Below are positions 25,797-34,478 of a DNA stretch of 64,000 nt, piece by piece; positions within the stretch are counted from its first letter, which is position 1; every line of letters begins with the position of its first letter. The notes beneath the pieces were generated by a model. That model was not told the DNA's origin. It saw nothing but the letters and a program-made list of their open reading frames with translations, and did no database searches. The translations under genes and the position numbers were made by a program. This DNA is from Streptosporangiaceae bacterium. Its GTDB lineage: Bacteria > Actinomycetota > Actinomycetes > Streptosporangiales > Streptosporangiaceae. The stretch covers positions 26,261-90,260 of the forward strand of contig JAFAZE010000021.1 of the NCBI GenBank assembly GCA_019239975.1, in the 5' to 3' direction.

Positions 25797-25805
25797 CCCG
25801 GCCTC

Positions 25806-26981
25806 CTAGGCGCCGGGCCGGAAGACGGCGCGGACGCAGCCGTCCTCCTTGTTCTTGAACATCTCGTACCCGCGCGGCGCCTCGTCCAGCGGCATCACGT
25901 GCGTCGCGAGATGGCGGGTCTGCAGCTCGCCGGCGGCGATACGGCCGAGCAGCATCGGGATGTAGCGCTGCCCGTGCTGCTGCGCGCCGCGCATCGTCAG
26001 CCCCTTGTTCATGAGCGCGCCGAGCGGGAACTTGTCCACCAGGCCGCCGAACACGCCGAGCACGAACACCGAGCCGCCCTTGCGGCAGGCGTAGATCGCC
26101 TCCCGGACCGCCGTCGGCCGGTCCGACTGCAGCCGGAGCTGCTGTTTCGCCTGGTCGTACCAGAACTGGGGCCCTGGGCTGTGCGCCTCCATGCCGACCG
26201 CCTCGATGCAGACGTCGGGGCCCCGGCCGCCCGTCCGCTCGCGCAGCTCCGCCTGCACGTCGGTGTCGGCGTAGTTGATCGTCTCCGCTTCCGCGTAGCG
26301 CTCGGCCATGCTCAGCCGGTCGGGAAGCTGGTCGATGACGATGACCTTCCCGGCGCCCAGCAGCTTCGCCGCCTGCGCGGCCATCTGCCCGACGCCGCCC
26401 GAGCCCCACACCGCGACGACGTCGCCCGGCTTGACGCCGCCCAGGTCGGCGCCCATCCAGCCGGTGGGAACCGCGTCGGAGGCGAACACGGCGCTCTCGT
26501 CGTCCACGCCGTCGGGTACCGTGAACGCCCCGTAGTCGGCGAACGGCACCCGGACGTACTCGGCGTGGCTGCCGCGGAAGCCGCCCATCGCGTGCGAGTA
26601 GCCGAAGACGCCCCCGGTTTCGTAGCCCCAGGCGGCCTGGGCGATGCCGGAGTTCGTGTTCGAGTTGTCGCACAGCGACCACTCGTCGTGGGCGCAGTAC
26701 CAGCAGCGGCCGCACGAGATGAACGAGCACACCACCACGCGGTCGCCGGCCTTGTGCCTGGTGACCCGGGGACCGGTCTCGACGACCTCGCCGAGGAATT
26801 CATGGCCGATGACGTCGCCGGAACGCATCGCGGGGATGTAACCGCCGATCAGGTGCAGGTCGGAACCGCACGTGACGGTCGCCGTGACCTTGACGATCAT
26901 GTCCTGCTCGTTCAGTATCTTCGGGTCGGGCACCTGCTCGATGCCGAGCTTGTTGACGCCCTCCCAGCACACAGCCTTCAC
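25806..26981 (-). CDS. zinc-dependent alcohol dehydrogenase (FdhA-like)
   Basis: A 391-residue medium-chain dehydrogenase. Catalytic zinc ligands are in TVTCGSDLHL and DVIGHEFLGEVVE. The structural-zinc Cys set is SCGRCWYCAHDEWSLC. The NAD site is VVAVWGSGGVGQMAAQAAK. The pattern GYSHAMGGFRGSHAEYVRVP resembles glutathione-independent formaldehyde dehydrogenase-like enzymes, but many relatives use other alcohols. Its ATG overlaps the stop of the upstream small gene (ATGA on the minus strand). It probably acts in sequence with the SDR. Confidence 0.92.
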   Translation of the reverse strand: MKAVCWEGVNKLGIEQVPDPKILNEQDMIVKVTATVTCGSDLHLIGGYIPAMRSGDVIGHEFLGEVVETGPRVTRHKAGDRVVVCSFISCGRCWYCAHDEWSLCDNSNTNSGIAQAAWGYETGGVFGYSHAMGGFRGSHAEYVRVPFADYGAFTVPDGVDDESAVFASDAVPTGWMGADLGGVKPGDVVAVWGSGGVGQMAAQAAKLLGAGKVIVIDQLPDRLSMAERYAEAETINYADTDVQAELRERTGGRGPDVCIEAVGMEAHSPGPQFWYDQAKQQLRLQSDRPTAVREAIYACRKGGSVFVLGVFGGLVDKFPLGALMNKGLTMRGAQQHGQRYIPMLLGRIAAGELQTRHLATHVMPLDEAPRGYEMFKNKEDGCVRAVFRPGA

Positions 26982-27475
26982 AGCCGCCCCTCCCCTCCGG
27001 CCCGTCTGGTGGCGAAGTCGAAAAGCTTCCCGGCCGGCGTCGGATGCGTGGTCGGCTCGTCGGGCTTGATGACCTCGCCGGTCTCGATCAGCGACTTGGC
27101 GTCGCGCAGCGCGGACCGGATTTCCTGCCGGGGATCGGCGCCGCTGAGCCTCGCGGTCACGCCGGCGACGCCGGCGGGCGGCTGCTCGAGGAGCCGCATG
27201 CCGAGCTCGGTCCCCCGATCGCCGGGCGCGGGCCGGATCGTGACCTCCGCCCGGTCGGTGAGCTTCGCCACCGGCTCGGGCAGGTCACCGGCCGCCGGGA
27301 ACTGCCCCGGCGGGCAGTTGACGGTGACCATGAGCCAGCGGTTGCGCGGGGTCCGGTCGCCGGGGACGCCCTCGGCCTTGGAGGTCAGCCACTTCACGGC
27401 GCCGGCCGCGCCGGCGATACCCGCGCCGACCAGACCCGCGCCCGCGATCAGCGTCCCTCCCACAGAGCGATTCAT
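26978..27475 (-). CDS. small membrane-anchored protein of unknown function
   Basis: I do not recognise the family. The 165-residue product begins MNRSVGGTLIAGAGLVGAGI, a Gly/Ala-rich hydrophobic segment that could anchor it. A soluble domain follows (RNRWLMVTVNCPPGQFPAAG, AEVTIRPAPGDRGTELGMRL) that resembles a polyketide-cyclase-like or SRPBCC fold only loosely. ATG 27475 is chosen because AGAGG lies seven bases upstream; ATG 27490 is an alternative. It is first in the operon with the alcohol dehydrogenase and SDR. Confidence 0.7.
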   Translation of the reverse strand: MNRSVGGTLIAGAGLVGAGIAGAAGAVKWLTSKAEGVPGDRTPRNRWLMVTVNCPPGQFPAAGDLPEPVAKLTDRAEVTIRPAPGDRGTELGMRLLEQPPAGVAGVTARLSGADPRQEIRSALRDAKSLIETGEVIKPDEPTTHPTPAGKLFDFATRRAGGEGRL

Positions 27476-27490
27476 GTCTTGTCCTCTCAT

Positions 27491-28252
27491 AGCATGCTCA
27501 TGGCGGCCCGGTCAGGATTCCTGGCCCTCGCCGCCGCCCGGCCTGGAGAGCTAGCCTGCTGTCGGGAGTTGCCATGGCAACCTCCCCCTCCAGTGGCTTG
27601 CGGTGCCCTGTCAGCGGGCAATGGGCCACGCACTACCCATGCGACCGGAAGGTAACCCGCCGTCGCGATCCGCCCTCGCGCGAACCGCACGGGACAGCCC
27701 GGTAACACCCCTTGCCGCCGGCAGCGGCCCCTGCGCGGGGCCAAATGCGCCAGCGGCCCCACTGGGCGGGGCCAAATGCGCCAGCGGCCCCACTGGGCGG
27801 GGCCAAATGCGCCAGCGGCCCCACTGGGCGGGGCCAAATGCGCCAGCGGCCCCGCCGCCATCGTGAGCCCGGCCGCGACCACCCAGAAATACATGCCAGA
27901 GCCCCGTATTGGACCCGCCGTTTCCGCGACGCGCCTGTCCCGAACCTGTTGCCGGAAATCTAGGTGCCGTATCAGACCCGCCGTTTCCAGAACGCACCAG
28001 CGTTCGGCAACGTAGTGGAAACCAGGGTGCTGTGGCCGGGCTCATGTGACCGCTGAACCTTTCATCCGCCCGCGGCAGACCGCCGCGCCCACCGGGAAAA
28101 GCTTTTCCCAGGTGAGCGGACCGCCCGCCGCGCCGCCGGACCCGCTGGTGCCGACGGCGACGGCGCCCGCGAGCCGGCGGCGTTGACCGCCTCCCGCCGG
28201 GCCGTCTTGTGTGAGCGCTAACAACTCGCCCACGGAAGACGGAAGGCCGCCG
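27491..28252. other. long intergenic region with repeats, no gene recognised
   Basis: The 762 bases between divergent transcription units contain the 31-bp repeat array listed separately. After it come two imperfect copies of a unit with GACCCGCCGTTTCC (near 27912 and 27975) and an inverted pair GTTTCC/GGAAAC near 27982-28022. Open frames here are repeat-driven Arg/Pro-rich shadows. Promoters for both flanking genes must lie here, but I cannot place them. Confidence 0.5.
27737..27857. repeat. four-copy 31-bp repeat of hairpin-forming units
   Basis: CCAAATGCGCCAGCGGCCCC recurs at 27741, 27772, 27803 and 27834, a strict 31-bp period. Each copy is flanked by GGGGCC...GGCCCC and can fold as a short stem-loop. 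The units are contiguous with no variable spacers, so this is not a CRISPR array. A related unit with compensating changes occurs near 55768-55792. Confidence 0.85.
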
Positions 28253-29506
28253 ATGAAGATCATCCCGCCACGCACCGCTCTTCTCGCGCCCCGCGGAAGG
28301 CGTACCCCCGGCCGAAGGCGCGCCCCCGGCCGAAGGCGTACCCCCGGCCGAAGGCGTGCCCTCGCCGCCTGCGGCGCGGCCGCTCTGGCCCTCGCCGCCG
28401 TGGCCGCGACGGCTCACCAGGCCCACGCAGCCGCCGGCTGCCAGGCAACGTACACCGTGACCTCCCAGTGGAACAACGGCTTCACCGCGAACGTGTCGGT
28501 CACGAACCTGGGCGGTCCCGTGACGTCCTGGACCACCGGCTGGATGTTTCCGGGGAACCAGCAGGTCACCCAGGCGTGGAACGGCAGCGCCAGCCAGTCC
28601 GGCCAGACCGTGACCGTCGCCAGCGAGCCCTACAACGGCTCGGTAGCCACCGACGCGAGCGTCTCGTTCGGGTTCAACGGCTCCTACTCGGGCACCAACG
28701 CGGTCCCCGCGCAGCTCACGTTCAACGGCACCGCGTGCACCGGAACGGTCACCCCCACCCCTACTCCCACCCCGACCCCGACACCCACGCCCACCCCGAC
28801 ACCCACGCCGACCCCGCAGCCCACGCCGTCCGGCACGTACGTGCAGTACAACGGCGGCGGCAACGGCGTGATCACCGAGAGCCCCAAGGTCTACCTGGTG
28901 TTCTACGGCTCGCAGTGGGGCGGCAGCGGCGGCTCGGTCCAGTCGCAGGCCGAAGGGTTCTTCTCCGGTCTCGGCCAGGGCGGCGAGAGGTGGTCCAGGA
29001 TCCTCACCCAGTACTGCAACGGCGTCCCGGCGGGAACGATCTACTGCCCGTCGGGAGCGGCGCACGTTCCGTACCCCACCAGCGAGGTGTACGCCGGCAC
29101 GTGGTTCGACTCCTCGGTGGCCGCCCCGGCCCAGCCCGGCGACGACCTGATCACCGAGGCCCGCAACGCCGCCGCCCACTTCGGCGTCACCGACCTGGCG
29201 CGATCGATCTTCGTGATCTTCTCCCCGGCCGGTACGACGGCCGGCGGCGGGTACGGCTGGCACACCACGACCAGCGACGGCTACAGCGTCATCAACGCCC
29301 CCTACCAGGAGAACAACACCTACGTGCTGTCGCACGAGTACGCCGAGACCATGACGGACGTCAACGCGGGCTGGACCACGCCGGACCACACCGCGGAGAT
29401 CGCCGACCTGTGCGGCCCCGACGGCAACCTGAACCTGCCCACCGGCTCGTTCCCGGTCGTCTCGGTGTGGTCGAACCAGGACCTGAACTGCGTCATGGGC
29501 GACTGA
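28253..29506 (+). CDS. secreted CBM2 protein with HEYAE-type metalloprotease-like domain
   Basis: The 417-residue product starts with an unusually long Arg/Pro-rich n-region made by an 18-bp tandem repeat, then a signal peptide core (AACGAAALALAAVAATA, cleavage near HAAAG). A CBM2 cellulose/chitin-binding module follows (CQATYTVTSQWNNGFTANVS to FNGTAC, about 65-165), then a (PT)n linker. The last 220 residues contain VLSHEYAETMTDVNAGW and AEIADLCGPDGN, a pattern suggesting a metal site, with a protease-like role as inference only. GGAAGG precedes the ATG at 28253; the frame is open a little further upstream. Confidence 0.75.
   Translation: MKIIPPRTALLAPRGRRTPGRRRAPGRRRTPGRRRALAACGAAALALAAVAATAHQAHAAAGCQATYTVTSQWNNGFTANVSVTNLGGPVTSWTTGWMFPGNQQVTQAWNGSASQSGQTVTVASEPYNGSVATDASVSFGFNGSYSGTNAVPAQLTFNGTACTGTVTPTPTPTPTPTPTPTPTPTPTPQPTPSGTYVQYNGGGNGVITESPKVYLVFYGSQWGGSGGSVQSQAEGFFSGLGQGGERWSRILTQYCNGVPAGTIYCPSGAAHVPYPTSEVYAGTWFDSSVAAPAQPGDDLITEARNAAAHFGVTDLARSIFVIFSPAGTTAGGGYGWHTTTSDGYSVINAPYQENNTYVLSHEYAETMTDVNAGWTTPDHTAEIADLCGPDGNLNLPTGSFPVVSVWSNQDLNCVMGD
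28297..28360. repeat. 18-bp tandem repeat inside the signal-peptide coding region
   Basis: AAGGCGTACCCCCGGCCG occurs at 28297 and 28333, with the variant AAGGCGCGCCCCCGGCCG at 28315 and a partial fourth copy at 28351. It encodes RTPGRR-type units that lengthen the basic n-region. Confidence 0.85.
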
Positions 29507-29529
29507 ACCGGCCAGCAGGAACGCACGGA

Positions 29530-29575
29530 CCGCACAGCGCCCGCCCCGGCCGCACACCGGGCGGGCGCTGTGCGG
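29530..29575. terminator. bidirectional terminator hairpin, 17-bp stem
   Basis: Bases 29530-29546 and 29559-29575 are perfect reverse complements (CCGCACAGCGCCCGCCC and its partner) with a 12-base loop. They lie between convergent genes ending at 29506 and 29581. There is no T-tract, as is common in actinomycetes. Confidence 0.85.
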
Positions 29576-29580
29576 CGTCC

Positions 29581-32106
29581 CTACGGCAGCACCGCCGCCG
29601 CCACCGTGATCTTGTCGAAGTTGGGCGCGTACGCGTCCGGGTTGCCGAACGTGATCGTGTTCAGGCCCGCGCCGAGCCGCACGGTCACCTCGACGGTGTC
29701 GAACTGGTCCCAGCTGTAGGTGTTGCGCGCGTACACGGTCTCCGGCGAGCCACTCGAGGTGCTGACGGTGAACCCGCGGTCGATGAGGTTGGAGTTGTAG
29801 TTGCCCGACCCGGCGCGGTCGTTGTCGGCGTAGCTGACCATCACCCGGTACACGCCGGCCCGCGGCGCCCTGATCCCGGTGAACGTCAGCGTGTTGCCCG
29901 CGCCGTTGCCCACGTACCCGACGTCCGCGCCGCCGTACGCGTACGGGTCGGCCTGCACGACCGCGGTGCCGGACAGCGCGTTGCCCGGCGCCGCCGCCGC
30001 GTACACGGCGGTATCGGCGGCGTCCGCGGCCGGATCCGGCGTGACGTTCAGCGTGCCGCCCGTGCCCAGGTCCGCGACCCGGACCGGATTGATGCCGGCG
30101 TGCAGGTAGGCGACGGTTCCCTCGTTACTTGTCCGGAACGAGAGGTGGTTCCCCGCCACGCCCCGGCTGTCACCGATCGCCGCCCGGAGGTCCCCGCGCG
30201 CTCCGCCCAGCGACAGCCGGTAGTACCCGTCGTGCCCCGCGTCCACCGCGAACGTCGTCGCGTCACCGGAAACGTCCGCGTACGCGGCCGGGTAGCTGGT
30301 GGCCGGCCCGGTCACACCGGGAACGTCGCCGGGCGCGTACGTGAGCTGGATGTCGTCGAGCGTCACCTGACCCTTCGCCGTGCCGGTCGACGGGTCCGAC
30401 ACCCCGAACGTGATCGTGTGCGTCCCAGCCGTCAGGTTCAGGTACATGTCCTGGTGCGACCGGAACAGCCAGTTCAGCGTCGGCGGGTAGCTGACGAACG
30501 ACCACGGCCCGCTGTCCACGCGCATGATCTGCTGCGCGATCGTGCCGGTCTGGTTGCCGTAGTAGACGGACAGGAAGTACCGGCCGGTGCGCGGCGCCGT
30601 GACCTGGAAGGCCACCCGGCTGTCCGGCTGGTCGATGGACCCGACGTCCTTCCCGCCCGCGGTGGCGTACCCGTTCGGGTTGGACACCGACCCCTGGCTG
30701 TAGACGGTGGCGTCGGTGAGGCTCGCGTCCGCCGCCAGGTACGTCCGGGTGCCCGGCGTGACCGCCGTGCCGGGCACGTGCTCGCGGGCCGGCGTGACGA
30801 TGAGCTGGTAAGCGCTCATCGGGTCGGTCCCGCCGAGCGGCACGGTGACCGAGCCGTCCGTCACCCGGTAGTCGGTCTCGGCCGCGTCGACCGGGGTGTA
30901 CGCCGCGCCGTCATAGCCGCTCCAGCCGATCGACTGGACGGACACGTGCACCCTGTCGCCGAAGATCCGCCGGCCGATGCCGGTGATCGTGACGCTGTCG
31001 CCGGACCCGCCGGGGTCGGCGACCAGGATCCTGGCCTGCCGCCTGGACGTGTCCAGCGCCGCGAGCCCGGCCGGGGTGTCGATCATGTTGGGCTGCGGCA
31101 CCGTCACGCCCACGGTGTGGCCGGTGAGCTGGCCGTACCAGTAAAGGAGCCACCACTGCCCGTTCGGCTCATCGTTTCTGACCACCGTGTCCGAGTAGTT
31201 GTCCGCGATGTCCCAGAACGGCATGGCGGCGTACACCTTGGTGTCCTCGAACATGGACAGCCACTGCACCATCTCGCCGGGAACCGAGAGGTCGTACCGG
31301 TTCGCGTACTCGTCGATGTCGACCGGCAGCGGGCCGATCCCGTCCTGCCTCTCCAGCGCGCGGAAGCTGGCGTAGCTCGACCGGTAGGTCCGCAGCGAAC
31401 TCGGCGAGAGCTCGTGCCAGCTGATGATCTGCGGAAGGACGTTGTGCGCCTTCGCGTAGGACAGGAAATCCGGCATGAAGCGGCTGTCGTAATAGGCCTC
31501 GTTGGGCCCGGCGATCGGCGCGCCCGGGTCGATGGATTTGATCGCGTGGTAGACCGTGGTCCAGTCGGCGAGGAACCTGTCGCGGTTGGCGATGTACTGG
31601 CTCTGGCTGGACGCGCTGAGCCCGTACCAGATCCAGTCCGGCTCGTTGAACGGGACGAAGGCGAAATGCGACGCCTGCGGCGTCGCCATCAGCTCCCTGA
31701 CGATCGTCTCGACCCTCGGCAGGTAGTCGGACAGGCCCAGGTTCTGGTACGGCCAGGCCGAGTAGATGTCCTGCATGTAGACGAGGATCCACTGGCCGCC
31801 CGCGCGCACGAACTCCGGAGCGATCTTGTCGGCGTCGCCGGTGGGATGCTGCAGGCCGCCCGGTGGCTTCGCGTCGATGGCCCGGATGTGCAGCGGGGCG
31901 ATGGCGTCGGCGCCGGGGACGCCGTTCTCGCTCAGCCCGTAGAGCGCGCCGCTGGCGCCGTGAAAGACCGGCCCGGTGTCGTCGGCGAGGTTCACCGTGA
32001 TCTGCTGTGCCGTGGTGCTGGCCTTGCCAGCTGCTGTGATCCCGGTCAGCAGCGTGGTCGCGGTTAGGATGGCGGTCACTGCCGCCCGTGCGTGGTGGGT
32101 GAACAC
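29581..32106 (-). CDS. secreted clan GH-A glycoside hydrolase (GH39-like) with C-terminal carbohydrate-binding-like domains
   Basis: An 841-residue secreted enzyme. GTG 32106 has GGAGGG five bases upstream and opens a signal peptide (THHARAAVTAILTATTLLTG). The catalytic barrel occupies about residues 40-330: FAFVPFNEPDWIWYG holds the likely acid/base Glu and PLPVDIDEYANRYDL the likely nucleophile Glu. A beta-sandwich typical of GH39-type enzymes follows. Two jelly-roll modules come after it (near 470-600 and 600-841, e.g. GRYFLSVYYGNQTG, GVYRVMVSYADND), resembling CBM6/35-type domains. It lies downstream of the ABC genes and probably cuts the sugar source they import. Confidence 0.8.
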   Translation of the reverse strand: MFTHHARAAVTAILTATTLLTGITAAGKASTTAQQITVNLADDTGPVFHGASGALYGLSENGVPGADAIAPLHIRAIDAKPPGGLQHPTGDADKIAPEFVRAGGQWILVYMQDIYSAWPYQNLGLSDYLPRVETIVRELMATPQASHFAFVPFNEPDWIWYGLSASSQSQYIANRDRFLADWTTVYHAIKSIDPGAPIAGPNEAYYDSRFMPDFLSYAKAHNVLPQIISWHELSPSSLRTYRSSYASFRALERQDGIGPLPVDIDEYANRYDLSVPGEMVQWLSMFEDTKVYAAMPFWDIADNYSDTVVRNDEPNGQWWLLYWYGQLTGHTVGVTVPQPNMIDTPAGLAALDTSRRQARILVADPGGSGDSVTITGIGRRIFGDRVHVSVQSIGWSGYDGAAYTPVDAAETDYRVTDGSVTVPLGGTDPMSAYQLIVTPAREHVPGTAVTPGTRTYLAADASLTDATVYSQGSVSNPNGYATAGGKDVGSIDQPDSRVAFQVTAPRTGRYFLSVYYGNQTGTIAQQIMRVDSGPWSFVSYPPTLNWLFRSHQDMYLNLTAGTHTITFGVSDPSTGTAKGQVTLDDIQLTYAPGDVPGVTGPATSYPAAYADVSGDATTFAVDAGHDGYYRLSLGGARGDLRAAIGDSRGVAGNHLSFRTSNEGTVAYLHAGINPVRVADLGTGGTLNVTPDPAADAADTAVYAAAAPGNALSGTAVVQADPYAYGGADVGYVGNGAGNTLTFTGIRAPRAGVYRVMVSYADNDRAGSGNYNSNLIDRGFTVSTSSGSPETVYARNTYSWDQFDTVEVTVRLGAGLNTITFGNPDAYAPNFDKITVAAAVLP

Positions 32107-32210
32107 GGTCCCTCCATTGGGATTCCGGCTGGGGGGTGCGGTTTGCCTCCTGAGGTGGTGGTGCGGGCCTGCCGGCGGGTGCGAGCCGCCGGCAGGCCGC
32201 CCCGGGTTGG

Positions 32211-33635
32211 TCAGCCCGCGGTCGCCAGGTCGTTGTCGGCCTGTTTCGCCGCCGCGTCCACGGCGCCCGCGACGTTCTTCCCGCTCAGGTAGGCGGGCGC
32301 GAGCAGGTTGGCGATGTCGAGCTGCGCCTGGTTCATGCCGGGTGTGACGGGCCAGTACACGACGTTCCACTTGGACTCAGTCTCGAACGGCGTCATGTCC
32401 AGGCCGTGCGCCTTCCAGTAGGACGCGAACAGCGGGTCCAGCGAGGGGATCCCCGGCCAGATGTAGCCGCCCGATCCCAGGATCCGCTCGGACTGCGGCG
32501 AGCCGAGCCACTGCTCGAACTCCCACGCGGCCTGCTGATTGGGGGAGTGCGCGTTGACGGAGTCGATGAGGCCGTTCAGCACGGTCCAGCAACCGGCGGG
32601 GCCGCACGGGGCCGGCGCCGCGCCGAGCTTGAACTTGACCTCCTGCTGCAACCCGGAGGTCACCCAGTCACCGTTCTCGATCATCGCCACCTTGCCCTTG
32701 GCGAACATCGTCTGGTCTTCGGTGTTGTTGGCCGCGCCGTCGGTGCCCAGGTCGGAGGCCGGGGCGGCGACGTGGTACTTGTACATGAGGTCGGTGAGGA
32801 ACTGGAACGTCTGCTTCGCCGCGGGGGTGTCGAACGAGACCGTCTTGGAGTATGGCTGCGGAATCAGCTTGACGCCGTCCTCGGCCAGGAAGGGCTCGAA
32901 CCCCCACTGCATCTCGTTGGGGACGTCGATGGCGTAGGTCGCGACCGAGTTGGGGTTGAAGGCGGGTGACAGCGCGTTGTGCCCGCTGGTGTCGTAGGTC
33001 AGCGACCTGAGGAAGGTCAGCCACGTCCCGCCGTTGGCGGGATTCCAGGTGAGCGGGCCGGACGGCATCGTGATGTGGTGGGCGGCGAAGTAGCCGGCGT
33101 TGTAGAAGTACGCGATCGTGTCCCAGTCCTTGGGCAGCCCGTACAGCTTGCCGTTGAACTGGTGCAGGGTGACGAGCGCCGGCAGGTACTGGCCGAGGTC
33201 GATCTTCGCCGCCTGGATCTTCGACGTGAGGTCCTCCATCACGCCGTCCTTCAGCCAGGACGCGATCATGGGCGTGTTCACCCAGTACACGTCCGGGCCC
33301 GCGCCCGAGCTGAATTCGGTGGTCAGCTTCGGCTGGTAGTCGTTGTACGCGATCGACTCGATCGTGACGCGGATGTTCGGGTGCGCCTTCTCGAAAACGC
33401 CGATCGACTTCTGGTAGCCGGCCTGCTCCGGCGTCTGCCACATGGCGTAGGTGAGGTTCACCGTGCCGGAACTGCCGGAGCCGCCGGACGATCCGGACGA
33501 GCATGCCGTCGCCCCGGCCAGCAGCGCCACGCACCCGGCCGCGATCGCCAGCCGCCGCGGCGACCCTCTCCATCGGGAGGATCCGGGGGGTCGTCCCCCC
33601 GGGCCAGCAGCGCCCTTCTCTCTCTTATCTCTCAT
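32211..33635 (-). CDS. ABC transporter sugar-binding lipoprotein
   Basis: A 474-residue extracytoplasmic solute-binding protein of the sugar type. A basic n-region (SRWRGSPRRLAIAAGC) leads to the lipobox LLAGATACSS, so it is lipid-anchored. The body reads VNLTYAMWQTPEQAGYQKSI, FSSGAGPDVYWVNTPMIASW and GKLYGLPKDWDTIAYFYNAG, all characteristic of family 1 oligosaccharide-binding proteins. It delivers a sugar, probably a galactoside or plant oligosaccharide given the neighbours, to the two permeases encoded just upstream in the same operon. Confidence 0.93.
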   Translation of the reverse strand: MRDKREKGAAGPGGRPPGSSRWRGSPRRLAIAAGCVALLAGATACSSGSSGGSGSSGTVNLTYAMWQTPEQAGYQKSIGVFEKAHPNIRVTIESIAYNDYQPKLTTEFSSGAGPDVYWVNTPMIASWLKDGVMEDLTSKIQAAKIDLGQYLPALVTLHQFNGKLYGLPKDWDTIAYFYNAGYFAAHHITMPSGPLTWNPANGGTWLTFLRSLTYDTSGHNALSPAFNPNSVATYAIDVPNEMQWGFEPFLAEDGVKLIPQPYSKTVSFDTPAAKQTFQFLTDLMYKYHVAAPASDLGTDGAANNTEDQTMFAKGKVAMIENGDWVTSGLQQEVKFKLGAAPAPCGPAGCWTVLNGLIDSVNAHSPNQQAAWEFEQWLGSPQSERILGSGGYIWPGIPSLDPLFASYWKAHGLDMTPFETESKWNVVYWPVTPGMNQAQLDIANLLAPAYLSGKNVAGAVDAAAKQADNDLATAG

Positions 33636-33653
33636 TAAGCCGTGCCTCCTGAA

Positions 33654-34475
33654 TTACCTGTTGACTCCGGATAGCTGAATCGACCGCACGATCTGCTTCT
33701 GGAACAGCGCGAAAACGACCAGGAGCGGGATGAGCGCGACGAGCGACGCCGCGAGGACGAGGTTCCACTGCTCGCTGAACGAGGACTGCAGCGCCGCGAT
33801 GCTGACCGTGAGCACCTGCCTCGAATTGCTGTCGGTCACGATGAGCGGCCACAGGAAGTTGTTCCAGCCGAAAACGAACGCGATGAGGGTGGCGGTGATG
33901 ATGATCGGCCGGCCCATGGGGATGACGAGCCGGGTGAGAATCCGCCATTCCGAGGCGCCGTCCACCCGCGCGGCGGCGAATACCTCCGACGGCAGCGACA
34001 TGAAGTACTGCCGCATCAGGAAGATGGTGTACGGCGTCCCGAGCACGTACGGCAGGAAGATGGCCCAGTACGTGTTGGTCAGGTGGAACTGCCGCATCAT
34101 CGTGTACAGCGGGACGATCGTGACGATGTTGGGCACCATCAGAGTCGCCAGGTAGACAGAGAACAGGGCGTCCCGGCCGGGGAACTCCAGCCGGGCGAAC
34201 GCGTACGCGGCGAGCACGCCGAAGCTGACCTGCCCGACCGTCAGCACCGCGGTAACCAGGGCCGTGTTGCCCAGATAGCGGATGAAGCCGTCGGAGAACA
34301 GGATCGTCCTGAAATTGCCCGTGTAGAAGGAATGCGGCAGCGTCCACGGCGAGCTGCTGTACAGGTCCGCGGGAGGCTTCAGCGCGCCGAAGAAAGCCAG
34401 CACGTACGGGCCGGCGAAGACCACCGCGATGAGCGTCAGGCAGATGTAGAAAACGGTGTACCTGAGGGTTCTCAT
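33654..34475 (-). CDS. ABC sugar permease, MalG type
   Basis: A 273-residue inner-membrane subunit with six predicted segments. The EAA loop, the ATPase contact, reads SLPSEVFAAARVDGASEWRI. The N-terminus TLRYTVFYICLTLIAVVFAG and the FGWNNFLWPLIVTDSNSRQV stretch are typical of the MalG group. It starts three bases after the stop of the MalF-type gene. No ATP-binding subunit is encoded nearby, so a shared MsiK-type ATPase elsewhere in the genome is inferred. Confidence 0.93.
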   Translation of the reverse strand: MRTLRYTVFYICLTLIAVVFAGPYVLAFFGALKPPADLYSSSPWTLPHSFYTGNFRTILFSDGFIRYLGNTALVTAVLTVGQVSFGVLAAYAFARLEFPGRDALFSVYLATLMVPNIVTIVPLYTMMRQFHLTNTYWAIFLPYVLGTPYTIFLMRQYFMSLPSEVFAAARVDGASEWRILTRLVIPMGRPIIITATLIAFVFGWNNFLWPLIVTDSNSRQVLTVSIAALQSSFSEQWNLVLAASLVALIPLLVVFALFQKQIVRSIQLSGVNR

Positions 34476-34478
34476 GAG

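Noticed and set aside
27737..27857. CRISPR-like array
   Set aside because: The 31-bp units are contiguous with no unique spacers, and no cas genes are present.
28468..32067. A 1,199-codon plus-strand open frame
   Set aside because: It overlaps the CBM2 gene and lies antisense to the GH39-like gene; composition is that of high-GC shadow frames.
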